This document shows positions 40,386 through 49,071 of a stretch of DNA of 64,000 nucleotides, in pieces. The translations under genes and the position numbers were made by a program. The stretch comes from Gemmatimonadota bacterium (GTDB lineage: Bacteria > Gemmatimonadota > Gemmatimonadetes > Gemmatimonadales > GWC2-71-9). The stretch is from positions 1,383,501 through 1,447,500 of the forward strand of contig JADJOM010000003.1 in the NCBI GenBank assembly GCA_016713785.1, written 5' to 3'. The first letter of the stretch is position 1, and the number at the start of each line of letters is the position of its first letter. Under the pieces are notes generated by a model. The model worked only from the letters and a program-made list of their open reading frames with translations, was not told the DNA's origin and ran no database searches.

Positions 40386-40798
40386 GAGCGCACCGCGCGC
40401 CGCTCGCTGACCAGGTCCGCGACGGTGGTTTCGCGGAAGAACTCCGAGATCCGCTCCGACACGCCCTTCCACCGACGGTGCGCCGCGCAGGAGTTGTGGT
40501 CGGTACAGTTGGCCCTACCCATCAGGCACGTGCGCTTCCCCGTGACATCATCGAACAGGCCCACCACCTCGACGAGGGGGATCTCGCGGGGGTCCCGGGC
40601 GAGCCGGAACCCGCCGAGCTTGCCGCGCGTGGAGTCGAGGATGCCGGCCCGGGCGAGCTGGTGCAGCGTTTTCGACAGGTAGTTCTGTGGGATCCCGAGC
40701 GCATCAGCGAGCCGATAGGCCCCGACGGGCTGGCCCCCCGGCTCCTCGGCGATCGTCAGGACCGCCCGCAACGCGTACTCGGCCGTCTGGCTCAGCAC
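40382..40798 (-). CDS. Rrf2-family Fe-S regulator, NsrR-like
   Basis: 138 residues. The winged-helix N-terminus (LSQTAEYALRAVLTIA, LADALGIPQNYLSKTLHQLA) and the wing KLGGFRLARDP are typical of Rrf2. Three cysteines in CLMGRANCTDHNSC (C-x6-C-x5-C) fit an Fe-S cluster of the NsrR/IscR kind, allowing NO or O2 sensing. It diverges from the cytochrome c-nosZ operon, its likely target. GTG at 40798 is used; a GTG one codon earlier is equally possible. Confidence 0.88.
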   Translation of the reverse strand: MLSQTAEYALRAVLTIAEEPGGQPVGAYRLADALGIPQNYLSKTLHQLARAGILDSTRGKLGGFRLARDPREIPLVEVVGLFDDVTGKRTCLMGRANCTDHNSCAAHRRWKGVSERISEFFRETTVADLVSERRAVRS

Positions 40799-40855
40799 CA
40801 CGCCCCCTGCTGACAACGGTTCTCTGAAGGTGATTTCATGGACCCAATTCACATC

Positions 40856-40877
40856 TATTCATGCGAATATCGCGATA
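40856..40877. promoter_or_regulatory. Overlapping palindromes between the Rrf2 gene and the nos operon
   Basis: TATTC-ATGC-GAATA (40856-40869) overlaps the perfect palindrome TATCGCGATA (40868-40877) in the 161-bp divergent region. This AT-richer patch is the best candidate for the regulator's operator. Binding is not shown. Confidence 0.45.
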
Positions 40878-40959
40878 CTGTGCCTGCAAGATGGCGCCAG
40901 CCGGCGCAGAGACCCCAACGATCTCCATGAAACAGTCTTCACCGCGACGGAGTCCCCAG

Positions 40960-41442
40960 ATGCGACACGCGCTCACCCCGACCCTCCGGCTCGGCACGCT
41001 GGCGGTGGCCTTCCTGCTTGGCTGCTCCGGGAAATCCGAGGCCCCGGCCCCGGCCGCCACCACGTCGGCGGCCCCGGCCGCGCCCGGCGGCCTGACCCCC
41101 TTCCAGATCGAGCACGGCATCGGCCCGGTGACCGAGGTGGTCACCCTCGGACCGGTCGACGCGGCGCTGGCGGCGGCGGGCAAGGCCACCTTCGACAGCA
41201 AGTGCTCCGCCTGCCACAAGATGACGGACAAGTACGTGGGTCCCCCGCTGGGGGACGTCACGACGCGCCGCTCGCCGGCCTACGTGATGAACATGCTCCT
41301 CAACCCCGAGGAAATGTACGTCAGGCACCCGGCCGCGCGGCAGCTGCTGGGCGAATACATGACCCAGATGCCTAACCTGGCCCTGACCCGGGACCAGGCG
41401 CGGGAGGTCGTGGAGTACCTGCGGACGCAGGCCCCGAAGTGA
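40960..41442 (+). CDS. Lipoprotein cytochrome c of the nos cluster
   Basis: 160 residues. Signal sequence with a lipobox ending LLGC, a Pro/Ala-rich linker, then a mono-haem domain with CSACHKM and an axial Met near MTQMPNLAL. Such a cytochrome often precedes nosZ in clade II clusters and probably donates electrons to it. ATG at 40960 precedes a proper signal peptide; an ATG at 40927 is the alternative. Confidence 0.87.
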   Translation: MRHALTPTLRLGTLAVAFLLGCSGKSEAPAPAATTSAAPAAPGGLTPFQIEHGIGPVTEVVTLGPVDAALAAAGKATFDSKCSACHKMTDKYVGPPLGDVTTRRSPAYVMNMLLNPEEMYVRHPAARQLLGEYMTQMPNLALTRDQAREVVEYLRTQAPK

Positions 41443-41494
41443 TCCGGCAGTGGACCGCGATGGTCCGAATGGCATGAACCTGGAGATCCACACG

Positions 41495-43453
41495 ATGCGC
41501 GCACTCCCGTTCTTCCGCACCTCTCTGGCCAGCGCCGGCCTCGCGGCCGCCGTGCTGGCGACCGCTTGCGCCAAGCCGGCCGCCCAGGCCGGCGGGACCG
41601 GCGACGCGGCCAGCCGCGTCTACGTCGCCCCCGGGCAGTACGACGAGTTCTACATGTTCGCCTCGGGCGGGTTCTCGGGGCAGCTGGCCGTCTACGGGCT
41701 CCCGTCCGGGCGGCTGCTCCGCGTCATCCCGGTCTTCTCGCAGGACGGCGAGAAGGCCTACGGCTACAGCGAGCAGAGCAAGCCGATGCTGCAGACGAGC
41801 TACGGCTTCGTGCCGTGGGACGACTCCCATCACCCGTCCCTTTCCAAGACCGACGCGCTGAACGACGGCCGCTGGATCTTCATCAACGGCAACAACACCC
41901 CGCGGGTAGCGCGGATCGACCTGGCCGAGATGAACACCAAGGAGATCATCGAGATCCCGAACGCGGCCGGGAATCACGCCTCGCCGTTTGTCACCCAGGG
42001 GACCGAGTACGTGGTGGCCGCCACCCGGTTCAGCGTCCCGACCCCGCAGCGGGACGTGCCGATCGCGAGCTACAAGGAGAACTTCGGCGGGCAGATCTCG
42101 TTCATCGCGGTCGACCCGAAGACCGGGAAGATGACCCTCGCCTTCCAGATCCACATGCCGGGCTTCGACTATGACCTGGCCCGGCCGGGCAAGGGGCCGT
42201 CCCACGGCTGGGCGTTCTTCACGTCATACAACAGCGAGCAGGCCAACACGCTCAAGGAACGGAACGCCTCCCAGAATGACAAGGACTTCATCGCGGCGGT
42301 GAACTGGCAGGTGGCCGAGCAGTGCGTGGCGCAGGGCAAGGCGAAGCGCTGGCCCACCCGGTACGCCCACAACTGGGTGGACGCCGGGGACGTGGCGCAC
42401 TCGGAGATGGTGAGCGGCTCGACGGTCCTGGAGCCGTCGGACTGCCCCGGCATGGTGTACTACCTGCCGACCCCGAAGTCGCCGCACGGCGTGGACGTCG
42501 ACCCGACCGGCGAGTTCATCTCCGCCGGCGGCAAGCTCGCCACCGTGATCCCGGTCTTCGGGTACAGCCGCATGGCGAAGGCCATCGCCGACAAGGCCGT
42601 GGACCGCGAGATCGGCGGCATCCCCGTCCTCACGTACGAGTCGGTGATCTCCTGCGAGGTGAAGGAGCCGGGCCTGGGCCCGCTGCACACCGAGTTCGAC
42701 GACAAGGGCAACGCCTACACCTCCATGTTCGTCTCGTCCGAGATCGTGAAGTGGCGGGTCAAGGACTGCGCGGTGCTGGACCGGATCCCGACCTACTACG
42801 CGATCGGGCACCTGCTGGTCCCCGGGGGGGACACCCGGAAGCCCGACGGCAAGTACGTGATCGCCCTCAACAAGATCACCAAGGACCGCTACCTCCCCAC
42901 CGGCCCCGAGCTGGCCCAGTCGGCGCAGCTGATCGACATCACGGGCGACAAGATGCAGCTCCTGCTCGACTTCCCGACCATCGGCGAGCCGCACTACGCC
43001 CAGGCCATCGCCGCCTCCGCGATCCGCGACCGGCAGATCCGGACCTTCCCGCTGACCGAGAACACGGACCCGTTCGCGACGCGGCAGGAGAAGGACGCCC
43101 GGGTGGAGCGGAAGGGCAACGTGGTGCACGTCTACATGACCGCGATCCGCAGCCACTTCATGCCCGACAACATCGAGGGGATCGAGGTCGGCGACAGCGT
43201 GTACTTCCACGTGACGAACCTCGAGCAGGACTGGGACGTGCCGCACGGCTTCGCGATCACCGGAGCCAACAACTCCGAGCTCCTGGTGATGCCGGGCCAG
43301 ACGCGGACGCTCGCGTGGGTGCCCCAGCGGCCGGGCGTGCTGCCCTTCTACTGCACCGACTTCTGCTCGGCGCTGCACCAGGAGATGCAGGGCTACATCC
43401 GGATCTCGGCCCGGGGAGCGGGTGTTCCGCTCACCTTCAATACCTCGAAGTGA
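41495..43453 (+). CDS. nosZ: Nitrous-oxide reductase, clade II (Sec-type)
   Basis: 652 residues. Reduces N2O to N2 in the periplasm. The seven-bladed propeller carries CuZ histidines, for example DDSHHPSLSKT and the region YYLPTPKSPHGVD; the C-terminal cupredoxin has the CuA motif FYCTDFCSALHQEMQGY (C-x3-C-x3-H-x2-M). The leader is a Sec or lipoprotein type peptide ending in TACAK with no twin-arginine, which with the cluster layout assigns it to clade II. ATG at 41495 has a GGAG site at nine bases; an upstream ATG at 41474 does not. Confidence 0.97.
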   Translation: MRALPFFRTSLASAGLAAAVLATACAKPAAQAGGTGDAASRVYVAPGQYDEFYMFASGGFSGQLAVYGLPSGRLLRVIPVFSQDGEKAYGYSEQSKPMLQTSYGFVPWDDSHHPSLSKTDALNDGRWIFINGNNTPRVARIDLAEMNTKEIIEIPNAAGNHASPFVTQGTEYVVAATRFSVPTPQRDVPIASYKENFGGQISFIAVDPKTGKMTLAFQIHMPGFDYDLARPGKGPSHGWAFFTSYNSEQANTLKERNASQNDKDFIAAVNWQVAEQCVAQGKAKRWPTRYAHNWVDAGDVAHSEMVSGSTVLEPSDCPGMVYYLPTPKSPHGVDVDPTGEFISAGGKLATVIPVFGYSRMAKAIADKAVDREIGGIPVLTYESVISCEVKEPGLGPLHTEFDDKGNAYTSMFVSSEIVKWRVKDCAVLDRIPTYYAIGHLLVPGGDTRKPDGKYVIALNKITKDRYLPTGPELAQSAQLIDITGDKMQLLLDFPTIGEPHYAQAIAASAIRDRQIRTFPLTENTDPFATRQEKDARVERKGNVVHVYMTAIRSHFMPDNIEGIEVGDSVYFHVTNLEQDWDVPHGFAITGANNSELLVMPGQTRTLAWVPQRPGVLPFYCTDFCSALHQEMQGYIRISARGAGVPLTFNTSK

Positions 43454-43511
43454 CCCCGGACGGCCGGCCCGGGGCGCTCCGCCCCGGGCCGGCCATCGGG
43501 CAGGAAGACCC

Positions 43512-44126
43512 ATGGCACGCACCTCCCGTCTCTGGCTCGCCGCCGCCGCGCTCTCGCTGGCGCTGGTCTACTGGCTGCCGCTGTGGCATATCGGGCTCCA
43601 GGCCCCGCAGTACCCCGAGGGGCTCGGGCTCTACATCGCCGTCAACCGGATCGTGGGGGAGAAGCCCCAGGACCTGGAGAGCATCAACAACCTGAATCAC
43701 TACATCGGCATGAAGCGCATCACCCCGGCCGACATCCCGGAACTGCGGTACATGCCGTGGCTGGTCGCGGGCCTCATGGGCATCGGGCTGCTGGCGGCGC
43801 TGACCGGGAAGCGGCCGCTGCTCTATGCCTGGGTGGGACTGTTCCTGGCGGGCGCGCTGGCGGGACTCGCCGACTTCTACCGCTGGGGTTATGACTACGG
43901 TCACAACCTCGATCCGGACGCGATCATCAAGATCCCCGGCATGACGTACCAGCCGCCCCTCCTCGGCGCCAAGCAGCTGCTCAACTTCTACGCCACCTCG
44001 TGGCCCGCGTCCGGCGGGATGGTCCTGATCGCGGCCATCCTCGTGGGCGTGGTCCTCGCGGCGCGGGAATACCGCGGGGCGCGCCGCACGCCGGCGGTAC
44101 CGCACTCCGCCGCGGTCATCGCCTGA
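43512..44126 (+). CDS. nosB: NosB-like membrane protein of clade II nos clusters
   Basis: 204 residues with about four TM helices and a periplasmic loop. Segments include YWLPLWHIGLQAPQYPEGLG and DFYRWGYDYGHNLDPDA. A membrane protein of this kind directly after nosZ is characteristic of clade II operons; its role is not settled, with electron transfer from quinol suggested. The stop shares bases with the nosL start (TGATG). Confidence 0.82.
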   Translation: MARTSRLWLAAAALSLALVYWLPLWHIGLQAPQYPEGLGLYIAVNRIVGEKPQDLESINNLNHYIGMKRITPADIPELRYMPWLVAGLMGIGLLAALTGKRPLLYAWVGLFLAGALAGLADFYRWGYDYGHNLDPDAIIKIPGMTYQPPLLGAKQLLNFYATSWPASGGMVLIAAILVGVVLAAREYRGARRTPAVPHSAAVIA

Positions 44127-44593
44127 TGCGGACGTGGCCCGGGAGCTGGCGCGCCGGCGTCCCCGGTGGGGTGCTCCTCGCCCTGCTGGTCGTGGCCTGC
44201 GCCCCGCGCGGGCCCCGCCCGCTGGCGCTGGGCCGCGAGCCGTGCGCCCACTGCCACATGACCATCATGCAGGAGCGCTTCACGGCGCAGGCCATCCTGC
44301 CGACCGGCAAGTCCTTCGTCTTCGACGACGTGGGCTGCCTGGCCAGCTGGCTGGCGGCCAGCCCCGACGTCCCGGCCTCGGTCTGGGTGTGGAGCGCGGT
44401 CCCGGGCGAGGGCTGGCTGCCGGCGGCCGACGCGGTGTATATCCACAGCGACAGCCTCCGGACCCCGATGGGTGGCAACCTCGCGGCGGCGCGTCCCGGC
44501 ACCGGGGCCGACAGCCTCCGGGCGGCCCTCGGCGGCGCCCTGCGCGCCTGGGCCGAGATCCGGAACACCCGCCCCCCACCACCGGCGTCCTGA
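44126..44593 (+). CDS. nosL: NosL copper chaperone lipoprotein
   Basis: 155 residues. Lipoprotein signal (LLALLVVACAP) and the copper site CAHCHMTI, a C-x2-C-x-M variant, then GKSFVFDDVGCLASWL as in NosL. It supplies Cu(I) for NosZ assembly at the outer face of the membrane. Start and stop overlap neighbours by TGATG. Confidence 0.93.
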   Translation: MRTWPGSWRAGVPGGVLLALLVVACAPRGPRPLALGREPCAHCHMTIMQERFTAQAILPTGKSFVFDDVGCLASWLAASPDVPASVWVWSAVPGEGWLPAADAVYIHSDSLRTPMGGNLAAARPGTGADSLRAALGGALRAWAEIRNTRPPPPAS

Positions 44594-45813
44594 TGCTGCT
44601 CCTCGCGGTCACCCTCGCCGCGCTCCCCCCGCGCACCCATGTTGTCGAGCCTGGCGGCCCGCTGTCGACGGTCAGCGCCGCGCTGGCCCTGGCCGGGGAT
44701 GGTGACACCATCGTGATCCGCCCGGGGACCTACCATGAGCCCGAACTGCGGATCAGCCGCCGGCTCACCCTGCGGGGCGAGGGCTGGCCGGTGCTCGTGG
44801 GGGGGAACCACCAGATCCTCACCGTGACCGCCGACAGCGTGACGATCACGGGCCTGGTGCTGCGGGACATCAGCCCGAGCGCCACCGACGACCGCGCGGC
44901 CATCAAGGTCCGCGAGGCCCGCGGCTGCCGGCTGGAGAACAACACCCTGCTCGACACCTTCTTCGGGATCTACCTGTCCGGGGTCACCGGGTGCGTCGTG
45001 CGCGGCAACCGGGTGCGCGGCCATGGCACGACCGAGGCCCTGACCGGGAATGCCATTCATGCCTGGAGCTCGAGCGGACTGCTGATCGAGGACAACGTGG
45101 TCCGGGGGCACCGCGACGGCATCTACTTCGAGTTCACCAGCGACGCCACCGTGCGTGGCAACACCAGCACCGGCCAGCTGCGCTACGGCCTGCACTTCAT
45201 GTTCTCCAACGGGTGCCGCTACCAGGACAATACCTTCGACGGGAACGGGGCCGGGGTGGCCGTGATGTACAGCCACCACGTGGTCATGACGGGCAACACC
45301 TTCCGGCGCAGCTGGGGCAGCGCGGCCTACGGCCTGCTCCTCAAGGAGATCAGCGACAGCCGGCTGGAGCGGAATCGGTTCGACCAGAACACCATCGGAC
45401 TGTACGCCGAGGGCACCAACCGGGTGCTGGCGCGGGGCAACGAGTTCCTGGGCAACGGCTGGGGCGTGCAGGTGATGGCCGACGCGCAGGACACGCGCTT
45501 CGAGCGCAACCGCTTCGCGGGCAACTCGTTTGACGTGAGCACCAACAGCGTGAACGCGGCCAGCGCCTTCCGGGAGAACGCCTGGGACCGGTACACCGGC
45601 TACGACCTCGACCGCGACGGCTATGGCGACGTGCCCTTCGCGCCGGTACGGCTCTTCGCGGTGGTCGTGCAGCAGCACGAGCCGGCGCTGATCCTGCTGC
45701 GCAGCTTCTTCGTGTCGCTGCTCGACGCCGCCGAACGGGTGGCCCCGGTGCTGACGCCCCGGACGATGGAAGACCCCCGCCCCATGATGCAGTGGACCGC
45801 GACGGCCCCATGA
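44593..45813 (+). CDS. nosD: NosD periplasmic copper-assembly protein
   Basis: 406 residues. A short signal peptide is followed by a right-handed parallel beta-helix made of CASH repeats (for example NNTLLDTFFGIYLSGVTG and NAIHAWSSSGLLIEDN). With NosFY it is required to build CuZ in NosZ. Its C-terminal helical region (LILLRSFFVSLLDAAERVAP) is typical. Stop overlaps the nosF ATG. Confidence 0.94.
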   Translation: MLLLAVTLAALPPRTHVVEPGGPLSTVSAALALAGDGDTIVIRPGTYHEPELRISRRLTLRGEGWPVLVGGNHQILTVTADSVTITGLVLRDISPSATDDRAAIKVREARGCRLENNTLLDTFFGIYLSGVTGCVVRGNRVRGHGTTEALTGNAIHAWSSSGLLIEDNVVRGHRDGIYFEFTSDATVRGNTSTGQLRYGLHFMFSNGCRYQDNTFDGNGAGVAVMYSHHVVMTGNTFRRSWGSAAYGLLLKEISDSRLERNRFDQNTIGLYAEGTNRVLARGNEFLGNGWGVQVMADAQDTRFERNRFAGNSFDVSTNSVNAASAFRENAWDRYTGYDLDRDGYGDVPFAPVRLFAVVVQQHEPALILLRSFFVSLLDAAERVAPVLTPRTMEDPRPMMQWTATAP

Positions 45814-46526
45814 CCGCCGTCACCGCCCGCGGGATCACCAAGCGCTTCGGGCGCCTCGAGGCGCTCCGGGGCGTGGACCTCACCGTCCCCGCGGGCCGCA
45901 TCACGGGACTCGTGGGGCCGAACGCCGCCGGCAAGAGCACCCTGATCAAGGCGATCCTGGGCCTGGTGCGGCCGGACGCCGGCGAGCTCTCCGTGCTCGG
46001 CCAGGCGGTCAATGGCGACGAGCGGTATCGCCACCGGATCGGCTACATGCCGCAGGCGGCACGCTTCCCCGAGAATCTGACGGGCGCCGAGGTCCTCGCG
46101 ATGGTCCGCGACCTCCGGGGCAGCACCGTGCCGCTGGACCAGGGCCTGCTCGAGGGCTTCGCCCTGGGCGCCGAACTCGGCAAGCCGGTGCGGACCCTCT
46201 CGGGCGGGACCCGGCAGAAGCTCTCGGCCGCGGTGGCCTTCCTGTTCCGGCCCGACCTGCTGATCCTCGATGAGCCCACCGCCGGGCTCGACCCGGTGGC
46301 CAGCGGCATCTTCAAGGAAGCGCTGGCGGCGGCCCGGGAGCGGGGCGCCTCGATCCTCCTGGCCACCCACACCCTCAGCGAGCTGGAGGCGCTGGCCGAC
46401 GACATCGTCTTCCTGCTCGAGGGACGGGTCTGCTTCCACGGGCCCCTGGCCGACCTGAAGGCCCGGACCGGCTTCGCCAACCTGGAGCGGGCGGTGGCGT
46501 CGCTCATGCTGCGGGGGCCGGCGTGA
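45810..46526 (+). CDS. nosF: NosF ABC transporter ATPase
   Basis: 238 residues. Walker A GLVGPNAAGKST, signature LSGGTRQKLS, Walker B LLILDEPTAGLDP and the switch histidine in LATHTLSEL are all present. It powers NosDFY for CuZ maturation. ATG 45810 overlaps nosD by four bases; a GTG six codons earlier lies inside nosD. Confidence 0.94.
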   Translation: MTAVTARGITKRFGRLEALRGVDLTVPAGRITGLVGPNAAGKSTLIKAILGLVRPDAGELSVLGQAVNGDERYRHRIGYMPQAARFPENLTGAEVLAMVRDLRGSTVPLDQGLLEGFALGAELGKPVRTLSGGTRQKLSAAVAFLFRPDLLILDEPTAGLDPVASGIFKEALAAARERGASILLATHTLSELEALADDIVFLLEGRVCFHGPLADLKARTGFANLERAVASLMLRGPA

Positions 46527-47314
46527 GGACCGCCCGCAAGATCCTCGGCTACCAGCTGCGCGACATCGCCAGGAACCGCTGGGTGCTCGGCTATACGGGG
46601 CTGCTGCTCCTGCTCACCGAGGCGCTGTTCCAGCTCGGGGGAGACGCCGGGCGCGTGGTGCTCTCCCTGCTCAACCTGGTGCTGATCCTGGTGCCGCTGG
46701 TGGCCCTGGTCTTCGGCACGCTCTACCTCTACTCGGCGCGGGAGTTCATCGAGCTGCTGCTGGCGCAGCCGGTGGGTCGGGGGGCGATGTTCGCGGGGCT
46801 GTGGGCCGGCCTGGCGCTCCCGCTGTCCGGGGCGCTGGTCGCCGGGGTGGGCCTGCCCTTCCTCCTGCACCTGGGGGACGGCGCGGCGCCGCTCCGGCCG
46901 GCGCTGGTCCTCCTCGGCACGGGGGTGCTGCTGACCCTGGCCTTCACGGCCATCGCGTTCCTGATCGCGCTCTGGTGGGAAGACCGGGCCCGCGGCTTCG
47001 GGGTGGCGCTCCTCACCTGGCTGGGCTGCGCGGTGCTGTATGACGGCCTGGTCCTGCTGGTGGTGGCGCTGTTCAGCCGCTGGCCGCTGGAGACGCCGCT
47101 GCTGGTCCTCACCCTGCTCAATCCGCTGGACCTCGGGCGGGTGCTGCTGCTGCTCGACTTCGACGTGGCGGCCCTGCTGGGCTACACCGGCGCCGTCTTC
47201 CAGCGCTTCCTGGGCACGCCGCTCGGGATGGCGGTGGCCGTCGGGGCGCTGCTGCTGTGGACCGCGGTGCCGCTCGCCCTGGGCCTCCGGCGCTTCCGGC
47301 GCCGCGACTTCTGA
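46523..47314 (+). CDS. nosY: NosY ABC transporter permease
   Basis: 263 residues with six TM helices (for example LLNLVLILVPLVALVFGTLY) and the NosY/ABC-2 motif YLYSAREFIELLLAQPVGR. It completes NosDFY. The GTG start overlaps nosF (GTGA). Last gene of the nos operon; only 16 nt separate it from the convergent ABC permease, with no visible terminator. Confidence 0.94.
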   Translation: MRTARKILGYQLRDIARNRWVLGYTGLLLLLTEALFQLGGDAGRVVLSLLNLVLILVPLVALVFGTLYLYSAREFIELLLAQPVGRGAMFAGLWAGLALPLSGALVAGVGLPFLLHLGDGAAPLRPALVLLGTGVLLTLAFTAIAFLIALWWEDRARGFGVALLTWLGCAVLYDGLVLLVVALFSRWPLETPLLVLTLLNPLDLGRVLLLLDFDVAALLGYTGAVFQRFLGTPLGMAVAVGALLLWTAVPLALGLRRFRRRDF

Positions 47315-47330
47315 GGCCCACCCTCCCTGC

Positions 47331-48128
47331 CTAGCTGATGGTCCGCCGCACGAAGGCCCGCACGCCGACGGCGCCCAGCGCGAGCGTGGCGAAGCCCAGC
47401 GCGCCCAGGAAGGCCCACGGCGGCATGTGGGGCAGCTCGGGCGTCAGCGCGGCGCGCAGTCCCTCGCTCATGTAGACCAGCGGGTTGACCAGGACCGCCA
47501 CCTGCAGCCAGCGCAGCGGGCGCAGCGTGGCCCACGGGTAATAGACGCACCCCAGGAAGGTGATCGGCACCACCACCACGGCGAACATGAGGCCGATCTG
47601 CTGGGGCCGGACGATGGTGCCCAGCGCCAGCCCGAGCGCCCCGGCGGTGAGGCTGGCGAGCAGCACCACCGCCACCAGCAGCGGCCAGCTGGTCACGTGC
47701 AGCGCCACGGGGGTGGCGGGGATGAACGCCACGAGCGGGAAGACCACGAGCCCGGCGATCACGCCCTGGACGGCGCCCATGACCAGCTTCTGGATGGCCA
47801 CCAGCTCCACCGGCACCGGGGCGAGGACCCGGTCCTCGATCTCGCGGGTGGCGCCGAGCTCCATCGAGAGCGGGAGTGCCACGCTCGAGATGCCGGTGAA
47901 CACCATCCCCACCGCCACCAGGCCAGGCACCACCACGGTGGCGTAGTTCACCCCCGCCGCCCCCCCCTGGAAGCCCTGGCCGATGTGGGGGAAGACGTAG
48001 GTGAACACGAAGACGAACAGCAGCGGGTTCATCACCGTGCGGGTCATGAGCGGCAGGAAGCCGCGGCGCAGCACCCGGAGGTCGCGCAATACCATCCCCC
48101 AGAGGGGCCGCAGGTAGCCGTCAGTCAC
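47331..48128 (-). CDS. ABC-2-type exporter permease
   Basis: 265 residues with six TM helices. The ABC-2 permease core YATVVVPGLVAVGMVFTGIS, ELGATREIEDRVLAPVPVEL and GCVYYPWATL resembles DrrB-like drug or lipid exporters. The GTG start at 48128 overlaps the ATPase stop by eight bases. Substrate unknown. Confidence 0.9.
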   Translation of the reverse strand: MTDGYLRPLWGMVLRDLRVLRRGFLPLMTRTVMNPLLFVFVFTYVFPHIGQGFQGGAAGVNYATVVVPGLVAVGMVFTGISSVALPLSMELGATREIEDRVLAPVPVELVAIQKLVMGAVQGVIAGLVVFPLVAFIPATPVALHVTSWPLLVAVVLLASLTAGALGLALGTIVRPQQIGLMFAVVVVPITFLGCVYYPWATLRPLRWLQVAVLVNPLVYMSEGLRAALTPELPHMPPWAFLGALGFATLALGAVGVRAFVRRTIS

Positions 48129-49062
48129 GGAGCTCCCTTCCGGTGAGCTGGATGAACACCGTCTCCAGGGTGGGGTCGTGGATCGCCACGTCGCGCAGGC
48201 CGGCCGGGACGGCAAGCTCGACCAGGCGGGGCAGCAGCCCCTCGCGCGAGGTGGCCAGCACCCGGTACCCGGTGCCGGTCGGGTGCACCTCCCGCACCGC
48301 TGGGAGGGCGGCCACCGCCGCGCGGAGGGCCTCGGTGGGCCGCTCCACGTCGAGCTCGATCACCGTCGCGGCGCTCACCCGCTGCTTGAGCTCGGCCGGG
48401 GTGCCGGTCACCAGGATGCGCCCGTGGTCCATGATGGCCAGGCGGTCGCTCAGGCGGTCCGCCTCTTCCATGTAGTGGGTGGTGAGGAGCACCGTGATGC
48501 CGGCGGCCTTGAGGCCGCGCACCAGCTCCCACAGCGCCAGCCGACTCTGGGGATCGAGGCCCGCCGTCGGTTCGTCGAGGAAGAGCATCGCCGGGCGGTG
48601 CGCGATGGCCCGCGCGATCTGCACCCGCTGGGCGAGCCCCCCGACAGGCTCAGCGCCATGCTGGCGCCGCGGTCGGCCAGGCGGAACTGCTCCAGCAGCT
48701 CCGCGGTGCGGCGGGTGGCCTCGGCCCCGGAGAAGCCGAAGTAGCGGCAGTGATAGTAGAGGTTCTCGTGGACGGTGCAGGCGCGGTCGAGCGTGTTGTA
48801 TTGCGGGACCACGCCGATGGACCGCTTGATGGCGGCGCCGTGCGCGGTGACATCACGCCCGCCCACCAGCACCCGGCCGGCGCCGGCGCGCACCCGGGTG
48901 GTGCAGATCCCGACGGTGGTGGTCTTGCCCGCGCCGTTGGGCCCGAGCAGGGCGAAGATCTCGCCGGGGGCCACCTCGAGGTCGATGCCCGCCACCGCCT
49001 CGATCGGGGGCGGGCCGGGAAAGGTCTTGCGGAGTCCTTCGATCAGCAGCGCCGGGGCCACG
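48121..49062 (-). pseudogene. ABC exporter ATPase disrupted by a one-base frameshift
   Basis: A DrrA-like ATPase read in two frames. Codons 1-139 from GTG 49062 (GGAGG site) give Walker A LLGPNGAGKTTT and end in LSLSGG. The signature should continue as LAQRVQIARAIAHRP, but that lies in the next frame. The shift is at a run of six G (48637-48642, C on the plus strand); seven would restore LSGGLAQR. The second frame has Walker B MLFLDEPTAGLDP and a C-terminal domain to 48121. As written the protein would be cut off after the signature motif. A homopolymer sequencing error, a recent mutation or programmed slippage could explain it. Confidence 0.85.
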
Positions 49063-49071
49063 CGCCTCCGT

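Noticed and set aside
47315..47330. Terminator between nosY and the convergent ABC permease
   Set aside because: The 16-nt gap has no hairpin.
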